Source: Pterois miles (lineage: Eukaryota > Chordata > Actinopteri > Perciformes > Scorpaenidae). From it: DNA of 64,000 nucleotides. Under the pieces are notes generated by a model that had not been told where the DNA came from, made no database searches, and saw only the letters and a list, made by a program, of their open reading frames with translations. The DNA is taken from positions 3,096,001 to 3,160,000 of the forward strand of contig CAMQGK010000008.1 in the NCBI GenBank assembly GCA_947000775.1, written 5' to 3'. Shown piece after piece: positions 1 through 12,500 of this stretch (the stretch's first letter is position 1; every line of letters begins with the position of its first letter). The position numbers were made by a program, and so were the translations under genes.

Positions 1-379
1 TACCCAAACACAACCTCCCCTGACCAAACTAAACACAGGTCGGATGATAACGAGGTATAACCTGAACGACGTTATCCAGGAGCAGCTTGCGCGCAGAGAG
101 GATGCTTTTGTGTCTTCAGCTCACACCTGGAACAAGGAAACAGTGAGAGCTTGCTGTTGTCGCTCACATCTGGAGTTATTTCCTTGTGTGACTTTTAAGG
201 AATGCCATTGGAATATGCACTTGGTGTGCGTTTAGATCAGGACCTGTAGCGCCACCTGTGACACCAGAACTAGAGGCGATTTGGTGGTCATACCTACCAG
301 CTGCAGCCGGATTTTGCGCCACAGGACACTATTTGGCACAGCAGCAACATATTATTTAATTTTATATCTTTGCACATTC

Positions 380-594
380 GTTCTTGATTTATTGAGTATA
401 AAACCCCTCATTGTCACAGGTTGCTGACAGCGCAGCAACTTTCCCTATCAGATAAGTGCGGCACGTTACGTGGTTTTACGCACGCAAGAGACGCTTGAGC
501 TCTACGCGAGGGGAGCACACGAGCAGCTTTAGGTGCCGTGTGGTGGAAAAGCAGAGAAAAAACATATACATAAGAGACAAATCCAGCCATCAAA
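380..594 (+). promoter_or_regulatory. slc7a8: Putative slc7a8 core promoter and 5' UTR
   Basis: A TATA-like word (TATAAAA, about 397-403) lies roughly 200 bases before the slc7a8 start codon. The sequence between it and the ATG has no upstream coding frame that I can support. The bases before the ATG (caaaATGa) give an acceptable initiation context. Bases 1-380 hold no recognisable gene. The promoter call rests only on the TATA word and its position, so it is tentative. Confidence 0.35.
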
Positions 595-3500
595 ATGACG
601 GACGGTGCAAGACAACGGAGCAGCACGTCGGGCTCCGCCAGGGATGCTGCCGGTGAGAAGTCCGGAGGCGGAGTGGCGCTCAAGAAGGAGATCGGGCTTG
701 TGAGCGCCTGTGGTATCATCGTTGGTGAGTCTGTCTTATCATTTCTACTAGAAGGTGCCACCACTTGTCTAATTCACTTTCCCTCTATATTTACGACACC
801 CATGCTGTCTTTTAAAAGCCCGCAGTTGATTTGTGCGTCTGAGAAAGTGTACAAAAAAGTGCATTTGAGAGTAAGAGAAATAAAGACAGGCAAAGGGTGA
901 AAGAGTGCCACCTGTGTTTCAGTGTGTAGGTCACTGTGATCAGCAGGGTGTAAAAGCTGCACTGGGATCAGATTCCACCATTCAATGAGGAGCTAAAGTT
1001 TATGATGGATATGTGGCTGTTTGAAGATAAGGAGTCACTGATATATATTACCTTCAGATGGGCACCACACCAACATTTACACAGACAGTAGCTGGTTAAA
1101 ATTTAGCTTGTGCTTACTTTGCACATATTAAAGGGTAACGCCACACAAATATCTTATTTCCATGGCCAAGGATACTGCAAAAACTACTGTTTTTAGACCC
1201 AAATGAGTTTTATTTTGTTGTTGTGCTCTCAGTTGTAAAACAGATAATGTTCCTGTTACTCAGTACATTCCTCAGTGTCTTGTCTATAGAGCAGCTCCAC
1301 ACTTTACACCTTATGACACAACTTTGAGTTTTAACACTCTTCACACTAGTTTTTGGATATTTTTGGACTGGACCGCCCCATCGCTGCAGCCTTTAATCAG
1401 TCATCGGATGTCATCATTTCTTTGTATTCTGGCCAGTGATGATGATATCGTCACCCTCATTCATCTCAGAGGATTAGACCCATTCAGAGCAATTTGTAGG
1501 CTCACATGATTGACATTTCGTCACAGTGTGATGCTAAATATATAAGAAAGATGCTACTTTAAAAGAGCACTGATCTTTAAAAGAGCTGCTGATTTTTACG
1601 AATTAAGCTAATTTTACTCATCATGGGTGGTACTGCTCAGCCTGTGGAAACAGTTGTTTAATCTCTTATGCAGCTCCTGAGAGAGCTCTCTGAAGTCTGA
1701 GGAAACAAACCTCAGATTGATTTGCATTGTGGGAAATGTAGGATCTATATATATTACTATATCTAAAGCACTTGCTGTAAATTGCTCGTAATCTAATGAA
1801 TCGACTTATTGCTTCAGAAAGAAAGAAAGAAAGATATTCCTTTATTAGTCCCACAGTGGGGAAATTCAGTTTTACACTCTTCAGCTCTACTATATGCAAT
1901 ATTATCAAGGTTAAACTCAATTTAGATGTTTAGATTGATCATCAATAGTGTCTTTATTATTCAGTCTTGGGCAATATGGCCAAAATCTTCTATCCCAATA
2001 TAGGTCATTTCATATAGTAATAACAATATATATCATGATATAGTATGTTTTCTGGTAATTTAAAAAATATATAGTCTATTTGAAATAACCACATGGTAAA
2101 GCCTATTTTTGGATACTCCTGTGTGAATTAAATATTTGACAAATGAAAATTATTAACTCTTTCTAATGTAATTCAGTATGTTAGCGCAAAATGAACATAA
2201 TAAATAAATATTTTCATATATACGCCGCTTGCTAATTGCATTGATCTGAGTGGTAAAGTGTAATGTTAAAACAAAACCACAATTGTCAGATGATATTCCC
2301 TCTAAACATTTCACAATGTGTTAGTTTACGCAACCTAATTGCGTATCGCGATATCTTTATATATATTATTTCATCACGATTTGATTCCAATGAAAGACAA
2401 TAAATTGCCATATTGAATTATCGCCCAGCCCTAGTCTTTATAATCATCAGTTAAGTTAAAATAATCAAATCTAACATTAAATTTGTGACTTTGACTATAT
2501 AATAATGGAGTAAATGACATGCAGTAGCAGGGCTGTACAGTGAGTGGTCATTTTCATTCAATACAAACAAACAAATCTAGATAACACCATCAGACGACAG
2601 GTCGATCGATACAAACGCAGGGACAAAACATGGCACAGGTTGTCCAGGTGAGTGTCTGTGGTCTTCGTGATGACCTTGGCAGGAGGAAGAGGAGGAGGGG
2701 GATGACTCATTCATTCCTGTGTTTCCACGGTAACGGGAGGAAAGAGGGGAGAGTGAGTGTGTGCACGTGGGAATTCCTAAGAGACAGAAGCTGGGAAAAG
2801 GAGGATAAAAGAGAGAGAGAGAGACGAAGAGCAACCTTGGCATTAAAGTGTTGTTGAGAAGGCTTTGTTCTTTCTCACTTTGTAACTTCCATCTTAAAGG
2901 TTTTACTGAGAAGGCCTCATTTCTGCTCTGCTGTGAGGTTAAACCAAATTTAAACTCAATTTACACACTTTTTTAATTGATAGAATCATGTTTTACACCT
3001 TTTCCGATGACAGCAAATATTAACAAAAAATGCTAAACTACAAGCAAGTGGTCCCTCTGCATGCTGCCAACACCTTTTCTCTGCAGCCCAGTGGTGGCAT
3101 GTAACCAAGTTCATTTACTCAAGCACTGTACTTAAGCACAGTTATGAGGCACTCGAGCACTGACATTGTATGTTACTCCACTTCATTTTGAAAGCAAATA
3201 TTGCATTTTTCACTCCACTACATTTATTTTACAGCTTTGATCAGATTATCCATCCATCCATCCATCCATCTTCCATCTTCAACCGCTTATTCTGTAACTG
3301 CTTTAGTCAGATTAATAGAAAATAAATCAATTAACTAATACATTATGATGTCTTATCACAGGTTACCCAGTTACCCAGTAGTACACAAAGTACTTCAACT
3401 TAGATCCATCTTTACCAGCTGCTTTAAAGTGATGAACACATGCATCACTAACTATAATTCATTAATATAATATATATTATATATATTCTGCGTCTTAATT

Positions 3501-6500
3501 TTGATACTTTAATGATATTTTGATGCAAATACTTTTGTATGTTTACTTGAATGCAGGACTTTTACTTGTAACAAAGTATTTTTACAGTGTAATATTGCTA
3601 CTTTTACTTAAGCAAAACGTCCACCACTGCCGTAGCTCCACCTTTGAGTGTATCTATACAGCAACATGTAGATAATTCAACTGATAAAACATTTTTATTG
3701 AACGCTCTCCTTCATCCGCCGTCTATTAAGAAATAGGTTGGCAGCATTAATGCCGTCTTTTTACGGCCGTCCAGAGTCCATACACCGCGGCGTAGGTAGT
3801 CACCAGACTGTTCTTGGCGAGGGCTTTGTCCTTGACCAAGTCATTCATTCATGCTTCTTGTGAGGTCAGGTGACTCGTCTGATCCTCTCGTTGTGAACAT
3901 GCCCCGCTGGGTTTCCATGAAAAGGGCCGAGCACACAAGGACATCAAACGCTTTTATGGCCTATTGTACAGTACAGGCATTTATCACTCACACACACATG
4001 AATCCACAAACGTGCAAAGCCGGGAACTGGGATTAGAAGTGAACTTTTGGCTACTTGGAAGAAGGCCCCGCCCTGATAATACTGTTTTATTAGCTTGCCT
4101 GGCTTAGCCATGTCTGAGCTGGACTCCAGTCGATGTGTTTTCTAATTCATTTGCTACACGTTGAGTTCAGTTTTATCCTATCGATGGAGCTTTTGGCAGA
4201 AGTAATGACGATGCCGAACCTTCCTCTTTCTCATGAATTATTGCTCCAGTGTTTCAAATTGCTTCAGTATGATAATGACTCACACACATGCATGCACACA
4301 GGCTGGCAGTGTCAGTGAGCGTCTGGCCGATGGCCCAGCAGCAGGTTGCCGCAGCTTGGTGGCTGTTTGAACAGGGATTTAACACCGGGGGGAAATACAA
4401 GAACTAATCTTGATCAGGGTTATATCATAATGCTGCACAAACACACATTTGATTGTTGATATTCATAGTCAGAGCAGCAGCATTCAGTCATTTGTACAAA
4501 TAACACTTTAATGTCACTGGTTCCTTCTCTCTGTATTTGCATGTTTGTACCAAATGATTATATTAATAATAGAGAAAATTGGCAGATTAAATGATAATGA
4601 ACGTGTTTGTCAATTGCCCAAATTGTAGCCTGAATATTGCAGATTAACAACATTAAAAAAGACATCCAGGAGCAGGGGTGGGCAGTTTGTTTTCCTGGGG
4701 GGCCAGGAAAAAAGAGATTTCCAGGGGCTGGAAATCACTGCAAACAGGAACCGTACAGGACTGACTGTTAGGCAGTAATGTTTCATTTAACTTAACATTA
4801 ACATTTACTGTATATTTAACATTTACCATAACATTGACACTTATATTTAACATTTAACTTAACATTAACTCTTACATTTCCTTCTTTTGTTGCATGCAGC
4901 TTTGTAAAAAGTCCTTGCGGCTTTAGTCTCTTAACTAGCAGCCCCTCGGTTGTCCTCTCTTTCTCATCGCCAGACAGGTTTCTATATTTTTCTGCATGTT
5001 TTGTCTCAAAGTGACAGTTCAAGTTGTATTGTTTGAATACAGCCACGTTTGTTGAAAACTAAGCACACAACTTTACCACCAACCTCCTTGAAAAAATACA
5101 TACCAGTCCATGAGTTATTATAGATGTGACGCTTCGGCAGGTGACGCTACCTCAAGCATCACTCACGTCAATTTATAACAATGTCAAGTGTGACAGGAAA
5201 ACACAAGCATTTCATAGCAAAAGCTATTGTCCTGTTTTTTTAGCTTTCAAAGTAAAATTGTTTGTCTGAGACCTCCCTGGCCGGGCAGAACCATCATGAG
5301 GGCCGGTTCCGGCACACGGGCCACATAATGCCCAGGTCTGTCTTAGAGGAACAGAAATGTGCTCAGAGAGCTTCTTTGAGACCAAGCCTCTTCCTTTGCA
5401 AAACAATCCAATAACTAAGAAGGACATCAAAATGTCCTGTGCTAAAAGAGGCTGAGGCCTGCAGAGATTTGTAAAAAGATCCAGAAATATGACAAAGCGA
5501 TGTGTGGACAGATGTGACACACACTGCCTCAAGCGATTCAACAGCTCAGACTTTGATAGAAATGTGCAGTTGGTCTTAGGTTAAGGTTAAGAGAGTGCCA
5601 GTTTAGCAGCAGCATGTTTTTTTTTTTTTTTTTTAAAAAGTTCCCTCTCGGCCTGTTTTGGAGACAGAAGGATGTAAAAAGGACCACAAGAACAGGAAAC
5701 CTGAGGAGATTCCACACAGTCAGCATGTCTCACACACTCGAGTGCAATGATGCACATGACACGAACACACAACATGCAAGCGTGCACATTTGCTCGCCCA
5801 TATAACAGCACCCATTCACCCTGACATAAAAGTCTAAATATGGACTCATTCAAAACAGAGCCAGCTTCCGTTATCTGCTTTCTGCAAACTTCATGTTGCG
5901 GAAAAGCACATCAGGGAGTTTGTAACAAAGTGCTGAGTCAAAGCGTAGCTGCTTTTTTACCCCCTAGATGTCAAAGGTCACGCACTGAAGACCACCGCAG
6001 CCATAAAGATGTCAGCCTAATCAGGAGTGAGATGGTTTGTTTGTCATCTTTTTTACCTTTCACCTGCAACTGGAGTTACATAAGTGCGTATCATCACACG
6101 ATGCATATGGAAGCTGTTAAAGTTGAACCCATTTGCATGTCGTCATGCTATCAGTTGAGGACACGGTTTGGAGAGAGCAGATACAGAGTGACAGTTTTTG
6201 GCCTTTTCCTTTACATGCTGGACGTTGCAGTATCAACATTTCAACATGTTTGTCTGCAACTAACAATTATTTTAGTAATATTATTCCCTAATCTGTTGTT
6301 TTTTATTGTTAATTAATATGTGGTTTATAGTTTAGTCCAGTGCTTCCCAAACTTTTTACATTTTGACACCTTAAAGTGAAGCGATGTCTACTACTGACCC
6401 CTCACCACAATTGTGAATAGTTCAACCAAATCAGATATCTATACTTACTGGGGACTTGAAGATGTACGTCTAATAGCTAACAACCCAAAGATATTCAACT

Positions 6501-9500
6501 TGCAAGGATATAAAAGAAAATGAAAAGTATCAAATTGTCCATTTGAGAACCAGCAATATTTGTAATTTTTACATAATAAAATGTGTTAATGTCACACTAT
6601 GTGCACCTAGCTGGATATACTGTATAGCTGTAAGTTATATATTGTAGTTTATTGGCAGTTGTAGCAGGAAAAATGATCTCAGCACTTTATTTAACTCTAC
6701 ATGCAGAATGTGATGGTATCATTCACACCTTTGACTTTTGTACTGTAAAATGCCACTCAGCCTATCATCCAGTTATGATTCAAAACCTTCAACCTTTGAC
6801 CCAGACACAGTCAGCTGGGGATCAGAGGCTCCTGACCTTGGCTCAGCCACATCACAATCTGTCCAGCTTCTTTCTTGTCGGACCAGAACCCCGATTTCAG
6901 CCCCTAGAAAGCCTGGCACTGTGATGCTCATTGAGACTGTCAGGGCGTTATTCTCCCCCCTCTGCATCGACCTCTCATCCCTCCTCCCTCTTTGCACTCT
7001 TTCACCCCACTCTCTCTCTCTGTCTTGCTCCACATAACTCTGTGCTAAGTCAGCAGATTACAGGTTCCCGCTTTGCCGATGGCTTAGCTGCTTCACTGCT
7101 GTTCTAACTGTTCAATTAGCAGTCTCTGATTGACGTCTTTATTTAGTTTATTCAGCACACAACCAGGGTCGTAAAAATTGTGGTTGAAGGTGCAGTTGTG
7201 TGGTTGCTATTAACGGTCAGGTGTAGTGACTTTCTAGAGTCTTGTTATTTTAGGGAGGTTGCCAGGTTTGGTACCATCACTCCTGCTGAGGTCGCTTGTA
7301 CGTTTCTGTTTGTGTTTGAAGCAAACAAACAAGAAAAATACAAGTTAATCCGGTGGCTTTAGAGGTGTCAGTAGGTGCACTGCAGGCCAAGTTAGCCAGG
7401 CTGTCTCCCCGTTTCCGGTCTTTATCTCAGCGGTCTTGCAAGAGCAACTATATTATAGTCAAAACTGGTGCAGCAGATGTGGGAATTTCCCGTTTTTTTA
7501 TTTCCTAATATGGGTCAAGCTCTGCAAATACTAGATCCTACACTTCCCATACTGCATGTGGAAAGCATTTTTTTGAACCCCTTTATTTCCTCGGACATGA
7601 TGGAGCTCATCCAGAGCTACAGAAGTGATGTAATGAGTCAAAATGGTGTAATTCACAACAACAAGGTCTTCTTCAACCTGCACCAGTAACCTGACACCTC
7701 TCTATCCTCCCCCCCCCCCAACCAGGTAACATCATCGGCTCGGGTATCTTCGTCAGTCCCAAGGGAGTGATGGAGAATGCCAGCTCTGTGGGCGTGGCCC
7801 TGATCGTCTGGATCGTCACTGGCGTCATCACAGCCATCGGGGCGCTGTGCTACGCCGAGCTGGGCGTCACCATCCCCAAGTCGGGAGGAGACTACTCTTA
7901 CGTCAAAGACATCTTCGGAGGGCTGGCTGGGTGAGACATTGTCATCTACTAGTAGTTGGAAACTATCTGAGGGGCGTTCAGGTGCATTTTCATGTGACAT
8001 TTTTTTTAAATTTCCAATTGGAAATTTTGTGTTGTCTTCAGTACAAACATATTTTTGAGACTGTTTTATATTCATTCAGTAAGTGGCTGTGTTTTTAAGG
8101 TTTAAAGCACCCAATCGTCATTTTATTAATCAAAAATAGATATTAAAAGTACAGTATGAAGGATTGGTGACATCTAGTGGTGTGGTTGCAGATTGTAACC
8201 AATTGAGTACTCCTCCACTCAGTCCCCCCTTTCCAAGACTCCGGTAACATTACCCGCCGAGTGCAAAACCGTGGTTACACCATTCGCCTCGCACAGATTC
8301 CATCGTTACCATAATACGACTACTTTAGGAGCAATGGAAGTCAGACGTTGGCTGGCGGTACCACGGTTTTGCACTCTGTTGCTCACGTTACCACAGTTTC
8401 ATGGACCTATCATGGCCGTAAAAACATAATAGGTCCTCACCAGAGCCAGTGTTTGATTTGTCCGTTCTGGGATACTGTAGAAACATGGTGGAGCAATATG
8501 GCGGACTCCATGAAGAGGACCAACTCCCTGTATAGATATAAAGGGCTCACTAAGTTAATGAAAACACAATTCTTAGTTTCAGGTGATGATATGCTAGTGA
8601 ATCATAGTTATGAATATTATATTACACACCTTTAAAAGCTATTTTTCATAATAATCAAAGGTTATTTTGCGGCAACTGTTTTTGCAAATGGTGGATTTAT
8701 TTGCAGTCAAACTTCTCACAGTTTAGGACAAACATTTTACTGAGCCTCAGGTCTCTAAGGGTTGATAAACCCCCAGGTATGACCCAGTTTTTTTTTTCTT
8801 TTTTTTTTTTAAAGGGGCCTCTCAAACAATTAAATTTAATTTGACATGGATTTAGGTGAGCATACCAACATGTCTAGATTCTTCTCTTTATCCTAGCGGA
8901 TGAGCTTGCTCATGTAGGTCAGACGTCTTGATCCAAAGCAGGGGGTCTTCTGCTTGTAATCAAGTCCAGAAGTTAGAAAAGTAGTAAAACGACATTAAAC
9001 TGAAGCAAATACTGACTTGTTTAAATAGATTCACAAACAAAGTGACTCAAGAAGTTACAAATATGTGTTTTTTACGCTGTTTTACAGCCCCCAGCATTCT
9101 TCCATGCATCCATACATGGTCAGCTTTAAGGTTCTTACAAAAAATGCTTGGGAATCACACTAGGTTCATTTCCAAGCAAAAACAATGTCGTTTGTTACCG
9201 TAAATGTCACACACACTGTGCCTTTGCCCCGACTGTAAACACAGATTAGACCATTGTTTTTTCATACATATTATCAGAGTATTTCGGGAGAGGAATTCAA
9301 GCAGACAAAACAGCCAATGATTGTTTTTGTCCCTTTGTACAGTAGCTATCAATACACATCAATGAACTTTTTACCTCCGGGGACACACCGTTTCCCTGTG
9401 CCCTCTGTCTAGGATAAATAAACTGCGTTCAAGTGCTGTTTGTTTTAACTGTCCTGCTTCTTTTATCCCGATGTGTGTGTATGTGGGGGAGCAGTTATGC

Positions 9501-12500
9501 GTACTGTAACAGAAATACTTACATCACCATGTCGCAGCTGGCCGAAGGCTGGAAAAAGGGGGAAGAGCTCGTAAAGTCGTACACTCAGACCCAACTTGAA
9601 TGGATGTTTCAAGTACAAAGGCTCTTTGTGATGTCGACTATAGATGCCACAGGTCGCAGGGAGCCATTGTATCAAATTGGTTTGAACGGGATTGTGATAT
9701 AAGGATAAATAAGATAGAGTGGTGCAGAAATAAGTTTGAAGTTTAGCACTTCCGCCTCCCTCATCTGGAAGTTAGTGAGGTTTTAAATCAGTTTTTGGTT
9801 AGATGCCTGAAATAAGACATTTTAACATTATCTTCTATGACATGTAATATAAATATGTCGGTAAATTTTCCACTTGTGAGTTTTTAAGCTTTTAACTGTC
9901 TTGACAAAGGCGGTTGCTAAGTGGTTAAATGAGCCTACTTAACGTCATCATGCCGACTCGTCCGCATTTACGGCTTTGTTGTGTATACTTGTGTTCATGT
10001 GACCGTCATGTAGTTTGTTTATAGCAAAGGAGGCAATTATTTTTCCTACTACTGTCAGATGTAAGCGCTATTTTATCAATACAGAAAACATACTGGGAAC
10101 TTATTTTTCAGCAGTTATTATATTGAAAATCACTCCAAACAGCATATTTAGACAATTACATTATATGCAGGAGTCTCCAGATAAGTTTCTGTATTTTTCT
10201 GCATGTTTTTCTCAGTGTCGGTTCAAGTTGTATTCTTTGAAAACAAACGAAGCACACAGCTTTACCTCCGAGAAAAAGTACCTAGCAGTCCATGACTTAT
10301 TATAGACGTGCCACCTCAGCAGGTAACGCTACTTCAAACATCGCTCATTTTCACTCAATTTGCATCAATGTCAAGTGTGACAGGAAGAAGCACACCAACA
10401 ATACACAAGCATTTCAAACAAAAAGCTATTTTCTTTACTATTTTTATTTATTTATTTTTTTTGCTTCGTAAGTAAAATTGTCTGAGACCTCTAGGGTAAC
10501 GTTAGCGTTTTGCTTCTGGCGATTACAAAACGCTTAAGTGTCATAAAGGTTTGTTTGCTGCAGTTGCCATAATCCAGAACCCAATGGAAAAATGCCATTG
10601 GCATTTTGTCGAGGGAACCCAGGGCGTTGCTAACTTCCTGCTTGACCTACAAAAATACATCATCCCTTTACCAGTCTATTGACTTATGCCATTCAATGCT
10701 ATTTGTTTGTTATAAACTATTGTTGGCCATCTATAATGAGACATGCACATGTAGTGTGTAAGTATGCATTATGCAGAAGTTTGAGAAGTTTTATCATACA
10801 TTAACCTGCAAGCTGCACACTACTGCTTTACTACAGGTGGCGCTACCTCAAACTGCTACACAAAACCTTTTAGTTAGTTTTGGGAGACAGCCTAAGCATT
10901 ATTTTTTATGTACTGCTACCATTACATGTCTTCTTTCAGACTAGTCGGAAGAAACCATCCAAAGCTCACATTCAGGTGTTTATTTTACTACTTTGTCTAT
11001 TTTCAACTGTAGATTTAACCTAAAGTCACCAAACATAAAATTTCAGAAAACTTGAAGTACAAAAAATAATTGTCTTAAAGTTTTTACCCGATTCACTTAA
11101 GTCCTAATCTACAGCAGTGCATCATGTAACCTGAGTTTATTATGTGTTTAGCATGTGGCACCCAATCTGCAAAGTAGCTATAGCTGTTTACAGATGTAAA
11201 GTTAAACAAGTAAAAATTACTTAAGTCCAAGCGCAAAAAAAGCCACTGGTGTCTACATAGAGCTTTCAGTCAGTATTTGAATGTACATTTTTTACATTAA
11301 ACACACACCCACATTCCAGTGAGACACAATCCCGTTAACGCAGTCAGGTGTAATGATCCCTCAATAAGCTTTCGGGGAATTTCATGGAAAAACCACTCGT
11401 CTGGTTTCTCCCCTTCTCCCCCCCGCCCCCCTCCACACTCCCCCGTTGTCTTAACCCGTATTTGTGAAGCTCCAGCGACCAATCTGTGCCGCTATCGACA
11501 AGGCTTGCATCAGTGTAGTGTGACTCGTGCTGTGTGTTTCGAACAGAGTGGACACACACACTAATTAATATCAGTTATGTGCTGCCATATCAGTGCATCA
11601 TGGTGTCCTTCCATGACTACAGCTACTGTACTTAAACAGACAGTTTGAAAGGTTGATTGATTAGCCTGTAAAATCCTACATAATAACAACAATTTTTTTT
11701 AAATATATGCTTTATTACAGGAGTGCAGGATTAACATAAAGTTACATTTGATAATGTGATATTGTCCAAACATATTATTCCTACAATATTTATATATTTT
11801 ATAGTGAAAACATAAAATTATTAAAAAAAATAGAAATAGAAAAAAAAACAGGAAAAAAATTAAAGGATACAAAAAGGAAAAAGGCAAAACAAAAATATAA
11901 ATTAAATTAAAAAACAAAATCCTCATATTTTACAGGCTGGAGACAGCACGTGTTTGGTATGTTTGCTTGATAAATGACTTAAATGATCAAAGATTATTAA
12001 AAAGTATTAGCGATTAATGTACTATACAATGAGAGGCCAAGCATATGAAATGGAGTTCACATTTGCACCAAAATAACCTGCTTTGAATGGGAATCAGTAA
12101 ATGGAAGGATGTATATGTGTCATGTGCCTTTGTGATGGGTTTCCTCCTGCTGTGTGTGCACCTGACACCCTACTGCTGCTCCCATGCCTCTGTAGTTTGT
12201 AACTCCCTTATTTGTCTCAGGTTCCTGCGTCTGTGGATCGCCGTGCTGGTCATCTACCCGACCAACCAGGCCGTGATCGCGCTGACATTTTCCAACTACG
12301 TCCTGCAGCCTCTGTTCCCCACCTGCTTCCCGCCGGAGAACGGCCTGCGTCTGCTGGCTGCCGTCTGCCTCTGTGAGTCATACAGATGTTTGTTCACAAA
12401 CGCATGCATTTGTTACCCATGGGCATGTTTATTAATGCAGAACAGCTTACCAGTACTCAAGCATTGTACTCAAAATTTTCCTTCCCAAACTAGGCTTGAT

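Larger units (their letters stand above)
725..7725 (+). other. slc7a8 intron 1
   Basis: This 7.0 kb intron has no supported exon. It carries a SINE/LINE tail near 1816-1880, short inverted-repeat elements at about 1965-2435 and 3089-3634, a tract of AACATTTA/TTAACATTAA words near 4780-4880 and a hAT-like fragment ending near 5240. A poly-T run lies at about 5618-5633. The longest open frame, 5840-6316, shows no recognisable family and is treated as chance. The sequence from about 6340 (cttcccaaactttt) looks like another decayed repeat edge. Confidence 0.7.
7931..12220 (+). other. slc7a8 intron 2
   Basis: This 4.3 kb intron has no supported exon. It contains an interspersed repeat at about 8145-8635 and the second copy of the hAT-like fragment at about 10180-10445. 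A/T-rich simple sequence lies near 8788-8812 and 11690-11930. The rest shows no structure I can name. Confidence 0.65.

Noticed and set aside
5840..6316. 158-codon open frame in slc7a8 intron 1
   Set aside because: No recognisable domain, repeat-like surroundings and no splice or promoter support; the length is possible by chance in this AT-balanced sequence.
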